A stretch of 10,755 nt of DNA. It comes from Bacteroidales bacterium. GTDB lineage: Bacteria; Bacteroidota; Bacteroidia; Bacteroidales; VadinHA17. A program made the translations under genes and the position numbers. The stretch lies in contig JABUEV010000046.1 in NCBI GenBank assembly GCA_013314865.1, positions 1 to 10,755 on the forward strand. The letters are read 5' to 3'. Below, one piece after another: positions 6,728 to 10,755 of the stretch (within the stretch, counting starts at the first letter, position 1; each line of letters opens with the position of its first letter). The notes below the pieces were generated by a model, which was not told the DNA's origin, searched no databases, and worked only from the letters and a program-made list of their open reading frames with translations.

Positions 6728-7387
6728 ATGAATAGAACAACCCGAAGAAAGTTTGTTAAAGGTGTAGCCGGCGCAACTGTTTGTTGTGCATGTTTTTCAT
6801 TTAACCCTCTGGCAGTTTCTGAAACAGAAAAAGAGAACAACGTCCAGGATGAAAAAGGTAAAGAACATCTGGCAGCCGTTTGCGGAACATATTGCGGGGC
6901 TTGTCCGGCTTATCTTGCCAGACACAGCGATGATGAGCAGATAAAGAAGAGAATGCAAAAGAGACTTTCATCCGAACCGGTCAAGGCGATGAAGGGCATT
7001 CCCAATCCGGGCTGGATGGATGGCATTCTTTGTGACGGCTGTCTAAGCGGAGGCCAGATTGCCTTGCATTGTCAGCGTTGCGCTATTAAGTTATGTGCTG
7101 GTGAAAAACAGAATGTTACTCGTTGTTCTGATTGCAATGAATTACCCTGTTATCGTATTAGTAATATGATTAATACAGGTTTACTGCACCGTGCTGAATA
7201 CCTGCCAAACCTCAAAAAAATCCGTGAAATGGGCGTTCAGGAATGGGTTAAATACGAAGAGGAACGCTGGCGTTGTCCCCGGTGCAGTGCGCCTCTGAGC
7301 TGGTATGACGCTGAATGTGTAGTATGCGGAGAGCCGAGGTCTAAGAAGCTGTTTCCGCTATCTGTTAATGACCCTAAATCCTTATGA
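6728..7387 (+). CDS. Tat-targeted cysteine-rich DUF3795 protein
   Basis: This 219-residue protein has TTRRKFVKG at 4-12 followed by a modestly hydrophobic stretch (VAGATVCCACFSFNPLAV), a good match to a twin-arginine export signal. The mature part fits DUF3795 (PF12675-type): CGTYCGACPAYLARH (52-66), LCDGCLSGG (101-109), then Cys115, Cys118, Cys123, Cys133, Cys136 and Cys141. After a helical linker, C183-x2-C186 and C197-x2-C200 form a zinc-ribbon-like knuckle. About fifteen cysteines in the mature part suggest zinc or Fe-S binding, and Tat export would fit a protein that folds around its metal in the cytoplasm. The family's function is unknown. The start follows no clear Shine-Dalgarno sequence but is the only one that gives the Tat signal. 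It converges with the DUF4256 gene. Family call is firm; export is inferred from the motif. Confidence 0.88.
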   Translation: MNRTTRRKFVKGVAGATVCCACFSFNPLAVSETEKENNVQDEKGKEHLAAVCGTYCGACPAYLARHSDDEQIKKRMQKRLSSEPVKAMKGIPNPGWMDGILCDGCLSGGQIALHCQRCAIKLCAGEKQNVTRCSDCNELPCYRISNMINTGLLHRAEYLPNLKKIREMGVQEWVKYEEERWRCPRCSAPLSWYDAECVVCGEPRSKKLFPLSVNDPKSL

Positions 7388-7567
7388 AAAAATTGTATTA
7401 GAGATACTCTGAAAGTCGGGTATGATGAGGAGGGTATGGAAGGACCACCTCTGATGAAACCCATCTTCAGTATCTAAATATTTACAAATTGTGCTGTCTC
7501 AAAATGAGATTATCGGCAGAAAGGGGTTATAGTAGTTTTAAATCTTGTCTGACATTTTCTGGTTAAA
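7388..7567. other. Convergent spacer between DUF3795 and DUF4256 genes
   Basis: After the TGA at 7385-7387 the same frame remains open for 29 more codons to TAA at 7475-7477, with a plausible-looking peptide (LKVGYDEEGMEGPPLMKPIF). GTGCTGTCTCAAAATGAGA at 7491-7509 resembles the outer end of some insertion sequences and contains a 5-bp inverted repeat (TCTCA/TGAGA). No transposase coding is visible, so I call neither a gene nor an insertion sequence. Confidence 0.3.
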
Positions 7568-7573
7568 TCAGAC
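7547..7573 (-). terminator. Weak hairpin at the 3' end of the DUF4256 gene
   Basis: GTCTGA (7547-7552) and TCAGAC (7568-7573) form a 6-bp stem around a 15-base loop. The stem overlaps the DUF4256 stop codon. On the minus strand it is followed by AAGATTTAAAAC, a poor U-tract. It is possible as a terminator between converging genes, but weak. Confidence 0.25.
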
Positions 7574-8158
7574 TCTTAACGAAGTCCGGAACCCCCTTGC
7601 ACTGTAGTATGATTCTGCGCCATTGTGATAAACGAAAACATGATCAAACCGACGGTCACAAAAGAGAGCTCCTCCAAGCTTTCTGATTCCGTCAGGAGTC
7701 TTTATCCAACTCGATGTTTTAGTGTCAAATTTTCCAAGGTTCTGAAGTTCTCTATATTGTTCTTCTGTTAACAATTCGCTTCCCATTGCACTTGCCATGT
7801 CAACAGCGTTGTTTTCCGGCTTGTGTTCCTTTCTTGATTCCATTCCTTCCCGGTCGTAGCAAACACTTCTTCGTCCTTTGGGACTTTCAGGAGAACAATC
7901 ATAAAAGATGTATTCTTTGGTCGCATCATCATAGCCGACAACATCCGGCTCACCCCCGGTTTTTTCCATTTCATTGAGAGACCATAGTTTTTCAGGATTG
8001 ACCTCCAGTTTTGTTTTTACATGGGTCCATTCAAGACCTTTGTGGCGGTCCATGTTCCTTTCAAAACGGATTTTCAAGACTCTAAGAAGCTCTTCACGCT
8101 GATCAGAAGTCAGCACTTTCTTTATGGAAATATCTGACATATTCTTTGCTGTTTTCAT
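7568..8158 (-). CDS. DUF4256 family protein
   Basis: The 196-residue protein matches DUF4256 (PF14066-type) over its whole length. Blocks seen are LTSDQREELLRVLKIRFERN (16-35), RHKGLEWTHVKTKLE (38-52), LWSLNEMEKTGGEPDVVGYD (58-77), YIFYDCSPESPKGRRSVCYD (83-102), DMASAMGSELLTEEQYREL (120-138) and GGALFCDRRFDHVFVYHNGA (162-181). It ends in ARGFRTSLRV, and length is normal. There is no signal peptide or membrane segment, so it is cytoplasmic. The family has no established function; the many conserved charged and aromatic residues hint at an enzyme or binding fold, but that is a guess. AAGGA about 5 bases before the ATG supports the start; Met7 is an alternative. It converges with the DUF3795 gene, and the heptamer array separates it from the transporter. 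Confidence 0.92.
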   Translation of the reverse strand: MKTAKNMSDISIKKVLTSDQREELLRVLKIRFERNMDRHKGLEWTHVKTKLEVNPEKLWSLNEMEKTGGEPDVVGYDDATKEYIFYDCSPESPKGRRSVCYDREGMESRKEHKPENNAVDMASAMGSELLTEEQYRELQNLGKFDTKTSSWIKTPDGIRKLGGALFCDRRFDHVFVYHNGAESYYSARGFRTSLRV

Positions 8159-8163
8159 GCTTT

Positions 8164-8170
8164 TCCTTCC
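8164..8170 (-). promoter_or_regulatory. Shine-Dalgarno-like site of the DUF4256 gene
   Basis: On the minus strand GGAAGGA precedes the ATG (8156-8158) by 5 bases. This is one of few good purine-rich ribosome sites in the window, and it favours the first Met over Met7. Confidence 0.5.
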
Positions 8171-8228
8171 ACGATTTCTTTTTGTATCCCAAAGTAATTC
8201 TAATTTTGTACACTGCGCTCTGAGCCCT

Positions 8229-8252
8229 CCTCCTTCGCCAAGGTTTCGGAGG
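8229..8252. repeat. Imperfect 24-base inverted repeat
   Basis: CCTCC (8229-8233) pairs with GGAGG (8248-8252). Inside lie three mismatches and then a short GCC/GGT inner stem (with one G-T pair). The sequence resembles short palindromic intergenic elements that recur in many uncultured bacterial genomes. It ends 8 bases before the heptamer array. Confidence 0.4.
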
Positions 8253-8260
8253 ACAAGTGT

Positions 8261-8358
8261 GTCTATTGCCTACTGCCCATCACCCACCGCCTATAGCCTA
8301 CTGCCTACCGCCTACCGCCTACCGCCCACCGCCTACCGCCTACCGCCTACCGCCTGCC
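8261..8358. repeat. Tandem heptamer array, 14 units of consensus GCCTACC
   Basis: Fourteen consecutive 7-base units fill 98 bases with no insertion or deletion. Six are exactly GCCTACC, two are GCCTACT, and the others differ by a few bases (GTCTATT, GCCCATC, ACCCACC, GCCTATA, GCCCACC, GCCTGCC). Divergence is greatest at the left end. Because 7 and 3 share no factor, every frame reads the same seven codons. On the plus strand these contain no stop, which produces long false Pro/Tyr/Ala-rich frames. On the minus strand they contain TAG in every frame. The stop codon of the transporter gene (8347-8349) falls in unit 13. Confidence 0.92.
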
Positions 8359-9690
8359 GCCCTTATTACCCCAGCTTGCAACCGCAGCCGCCTGCTTTGG
8401 CACCAGATAGAGATTCGACATTCCTCTGCCCACAATGAAAGCTATTGAAGCTGCAACCACTCCAATAAGGTTCAGAAAAACAACGCACACAAGTAAAACC
8501 ACAATTATCCCGATAAGCTCTGTAGCTGTCGCCACTGAAATGGAACCGGTGGTCCCGTTAATGATCTGCGTGGACCGTTGAAAATTAAGAAGGACAGTAA
8601 GTGCAGGCATTAGAATCAATATCTTCAGGGGTAGATAGGAGAGATCAGCCAGTTCCTTGCTCAGACCTGAGATGTTTATAAACCATAAATCAGCAAGTGG
8701 AGTGAAAGCCAGCACTGATATAAGAATAGTCACGATAACTCCAAGGTATACTGCAAAGTTCCTCAACATCCTGTAGTTCTGTTTTTTCTCACCTATCAGT
8801 GCAATATTCACTTCCTGGTACGATAATCCCATACTTCTGAAGATGAACACCAGTGAATTCACAACAGGCAGTACAGCCAGCGACTCCAATGCCATCCTGC
8901 TCCGGCCGAGGAAAAATGTTACGAAAGGATGCACCCCCAGCGACAGTATTGAGGTGAGGGCAAGCGGATAATAAAATTTTGCAATGGACCTTAATCTGAG
9001 ATTCCCATTCTCATTGTCTTCTCTCAGCAGAATAGTCTTTAAAGTGTTCGAAACCATAATCCTTGTTGCTATTGCTTCACACAGGACAGCCAGCGACATT
9101 GCACCGGCGCCGACGTATGCTCCTTTCACTCCTGCTGTATAAAGTATCAATCCCATTATCACAATAACCGACAGACGCACTATGGTTCCATAGGTCACTC
9201 TTCTTGTAAGATTGTTCCTTATAAGGATTCCCTGGTAGAACCTTCTGTAGCCTATCGAAGCAGCCCATGGAAGAAAAATCAGGAGTGCAACATGGGCAAT
9301 TCTTGTAACATCTTCAGGCACTCCCATGAGACCGGTAACAATAAACCTGAATACCGGCGGAATAAGAATAATAAGTTGAATGCCGGTAATGCCGGCATTC
9401 AGGATATCAGTAAATTTTTTGAGTTTTTTATATGAACGGCGGCCCGATACCAAAGCTGTTGAAGCGCTCATCAGCATGATAATGGGAGCCTCGATTATCA
9501 TAGCGAATGATCCGGCTATACCAAAAGCGGCAAGGTTGAATTTTGCCTCATCCAGGCGTGCAATGAAGGCAATCAGGATTGGCTGTTCAAGAGCCATCAT
9601 CAGCCAGGTAAGCGCCAGCGGCACCCAGAAAAGGAAAATCCTACGGTAAGTCAGCTTCTCAGTTATATCCACGGTTTTCGAAAACCGCAA
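8347..9690 (-). CDS. MATE/ANKH-like multispanning membrane transporter
   Basis: The 447-residue, strongly hydrophobic protein has about twelve predicted membrane helices in two halves, as in the MOP (MATE-type) superfamily. Blocks such as LTYRRIFLFWVPLALTWLMM (13-32), FNLAAFGIAGSFAMIIEAPI (51-70), LMSASTALV (73-81) and GYRRFYQGILIR (147-158) resemble bacterial proteins of the MatE/progressive-ankylosis-like group. It is an inner-membrane exporter or permease; substrate is unknown. No ATG lies near the start: the frame begins at TTG (9688-9690), three codons after an in-frame TAG. GGAGG lies 12 bases upstream of it, and GTG at 9670-9672 is an alternative. The last four codons and the stop come from the heptamer array, so the tail KGGRR is probably not ancestral. 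It lies downstream of, and in line with, the oxidoreductase gene (75-base gap). Confidence 0.85.
   Translation of the reverse strand: MRFSKTVDITEKLTYRRIFLFWVPLALTWLMMALEQPILIAFIARLDEAKFNLAAFGIAGSFAMIIEAPIIMLMSASTALVSGRRSYKKLKKFTDILNAGITGIQLIILIPPVFRFIVTGLMGVPEDVTRIAHVALLIFLPWAASIGYRRFYQGILIRNNLTRRVTYGTIVRLSVIVIMGLILYTAGVKGAYVGAGAMSLAVLCEAIATRIMVSNTLKTILLREDNENGNLRLRSIAKFYYPLALTSILSLGVHPFVTFFLGRSRMALESLAVLPVVNSLVFIFRSMGLSYQEVNIALIGEKKQNYRMLRNFAVYLGVIVTILISVLAFTPLADLWFINISGLSKELADLSYLPLKILILMPALTVLLNFQRSTQIINGTTGSISVATATELIGIIVVLLVCVVFLNLIGVVAASIAFIVGRGMSNLYLVPKQAAAVASWGNKGGRR
9672..9687. promoter_or_regulatory. 16-base perfect palindrome at the transporter start codon
   Basis: CGGTTTTCGAAAACCG is its own reverse complement and lies directly after the presumed TTG start and before the alternative GTG. 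In the mRNA it could fold into a short hairpin over the first codons; in DNA it could be an operator. The minus strand also shows TATATTTG overlapping the TTG, which fits the Bacteroidetes TAnnTTTG promoter element but without a partner TTTG upstream. Confidence 0.35.
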
Positions 9691-9727
9691 ATATAACTAT
9701 TTCCTCCGTAGAGGTTTTGAGAAGAAT

Positions 9728-9747
9728 ACCTGATTTTTAAACCAGGT
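9728..9747 (-). terminator. Hairpin downstream of the oxidoreductase gene
   Basis: On the minus strand ACCTGGTTT pairs with AAATCAGGT (one G-T pair) around a 2-base loop, 18 bases after the TAG stop. The following bases, ATTCTTCTC, make a weak U-tract. It may partly separate the oxidoreductase from the transporter. Confidence 0.4.
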
Positions 9748-9765
9748 TCCTAATGTTCAGATTCA

Positions 9766-10755
9766 CTAAAGCGTCCAGCCCTTGCGGTATTCGTAATGGA
9801 AATAATTATTTGCTTCAGGCAGGTTGGTGATCTTCATGTTTTCTCCGTCATATTCAAGAGTGGTATTGGAGCGCTGTGTAAGGACAGCAATATTTGTCAG
9901 CAGCATTATCTCTGTCACTCTTGATGCCCATGAGAAGTCATTACATGATTTCTTGCCGTTCAGTATCGCACCGATCCAGTCCTCAAAGATATCCCCGGTT
10001 CTTTCAAGCCACGGGTCAGGTCCTTTGAAGTCGGGATCAGCCGGGACAAGTGACGGCATCACTGCATTGCCTCCCATCATTATTCCTTTGTCTCCGTAGA
10101 AAACAGTTCCGACTCGGCGTCCTGGCTCGAGTTTTGCCGGCCGCTCGGGAAGAAGTCCGCCATCACACCATTTTACTTTTACCGGTGGCATATAACCTGT
10201 TTCTCGGGAATAACGTTCAGGGAACTCATATGTAACTGTCTGTGCGAGCGGCAGGTATTCGCTATTATATGGAGTTGAAGTAGCCTGGATTGTCTTGGGG
10301 TACCCCAGGTTAAGTGCCCAGAGAGGTGCGTCATAAATATGTGCTCCCATGTCTCCCATTGCACCTGTCCCATAGTCCCACAATCCGCGCCAGACGAAAT
10401 GGCAGATATCCGGGTGGTAAGGTTTTTCGGGTGCCGGACCCAGCCAGACATCCCAGTTAAGATTTTTGGGCACTTTGACGCCGGCCGGACGTTGAATGTC
10501 ACCCTGCGGCCAGAACCCCACAGGACGGTCGGTCCACATATGCACTTCCCTTATATTCCCGACTACGCCTGCACGCACCCATTCTACAACTCTTCTTGTG
10601 GCCTCACTGGCATGACCCTGGTTTCCCATCTGAGAGACGATGTTATACTCTTTTGCAAGCTCGGCGAGTTTCCGGCACTCAAAAATGGTTTTGGCCATCG
10701 GTTTTTCAACATATACATGTTTCTTTTCCCTTATGAAAGCTGCTGCTATCGGAGC
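9766..10755 (-). CDS. Gfo/Idh/MocA family oxidoreductase, 5' end outside window
   Basis: The frame stays open to the right edge, giving 329 C-terminal residues; the ATG at 10696-10698 is internal. The Rossmann-fold start with its nucleotide-binding glycines is missing. Seen are HVYVEKPMA (the EKP motif, whose Lys is usually catalytic), SQMGNQGH, then LNWDVWLGPAPEKPY, RGLWDYGTGAMGDMGAH (the Asp and His near the active site) and the characteristic end EYRKGWTL. This layout is typical of the bacterial type that oxidises or reduces sugars, inositols or their derivatives with NAD(P), often exported through a Tat signal in Bacteroidetes; here the N-terminus is not visible. The particular substrate cannot be read. 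A nearby glycoside hydrolase and esterases fit a role in sugar metabolism, but they are on the other strand. Confidence 0.93.
   Translation of the reverse strand, partial: APIAAAFIREKKHVYVEKPMAKTIFECRKLAELAKEYNIVSQMGNQGHASEATRRVVEWVRAGVVGNIREVHMWTDRPVGFWPQGDIQRPAGVKVPKNLNWDVWLGPAPEKPYHPDICHFVWRGLWDYGTGAMGDMGAHIYDAPLWALNLGYPKTIQATSTPYNSEYLPLAQTVTYEFPERYSRETGYMPPVKVKWCDGGLLPERPAKLEPGRRVGTVFYGDKGIMMGGNAVMPSLVPADPDFKGPDPWLERTGDIFEDWIGAILNGKKSCNDFSWASRVTEIMLLTNIAVLTQRSNTTLEYDGENMKITNLPEANNYFHYEYRKGWTL

Noticed and set aside
8261..8358. CRISPR array
   Set aside because: Units are 7 bases and directly adjacent, with no spacers and no cas genes nearby.
8124..8448. Plus-strand Pro/Tyr/Ala-rich frames over the heptamer array
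   Set aside because: They exist only because the 7-base repeat lacks stops on this strand; they overlap the starts or ends of real minus-strand genes and have no start signal.

Overview
The window looks like chromosomal DNA from an uncultured Bacteroidetes-type bacterium, most likely Bacteroidales-like. The reasons are the gene families, secreted proteins whose predicted cleavage falls just before a Gln (LTA-QEP), mostly poor Shine-Dalgarno sequences, and a tRNA gene without encoded CCA. The phylum is inferred from family resemblance; no marker gene is present.

Layout: (1) Positions 1-3323, plus strand. A secreted-type alpha/beta hydrolase open at the left edge is followed 7 bases later by the C-terminal remnant of an Esterase-D-like (PF00756-type) enzyme. 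An intact paralogue of that enzyme, with a signal peptide, an N-terminal beta-sandwich domain and a complete catalytic triad, comes next. (2) Positions 3530-3790. A tRNA-Pro(CGG) gene sits between unusual inverted repeats, including a 17-bp hairpin that competes with a second one. (3) Positions 3867-6503, plus. A large secreted glycoside-hydrolase-like protein has a GH67/GH20-type N-terminal domain, a central barrel and a C-terminal CBM35-like domain. (4) Positions 6728-7387, plus. A cysteine-rich DUF3795 protein carries a twin-arginine signal. (5) Positions 7568-10755, minus. A DUF4256 protein, a 14-copy heptamer repeat array, a MATE/ANKH-like membrane transporter that ends inside that array, and a Gfo/Idh/MocA oxidoreductase cut by the right edge.

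Taken together, the two esterase-type hydrolases, the glycoside hydrolase and the Gfo/Idh/MocA dehydrogenase suit a heterotroph that deacylates and trims plant or algal polysaccharide and oxidises the released sugars or derivatives. No SusC/SusD pair, sensor or transporter of a classic polysaccharide utilisation locus lies in the window, so a common pathway is inference. The remaining genes (DUF3795, DUF4256, MATE-like) have no evident link to that theme.

I see no clear new multi-gene defence or mobile system. The most unusual material is small-scale. It includes an in-register heptamer array that is open in all three frames on one strand and stops all three on the other, and that supplies the stop codon of the transporter. 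There is also a decayed esterase next to its intact paralogue, an 18-base perfect palindrome inside a signal-peptide coding region, and a Tat-targeted DUF3795 protein.
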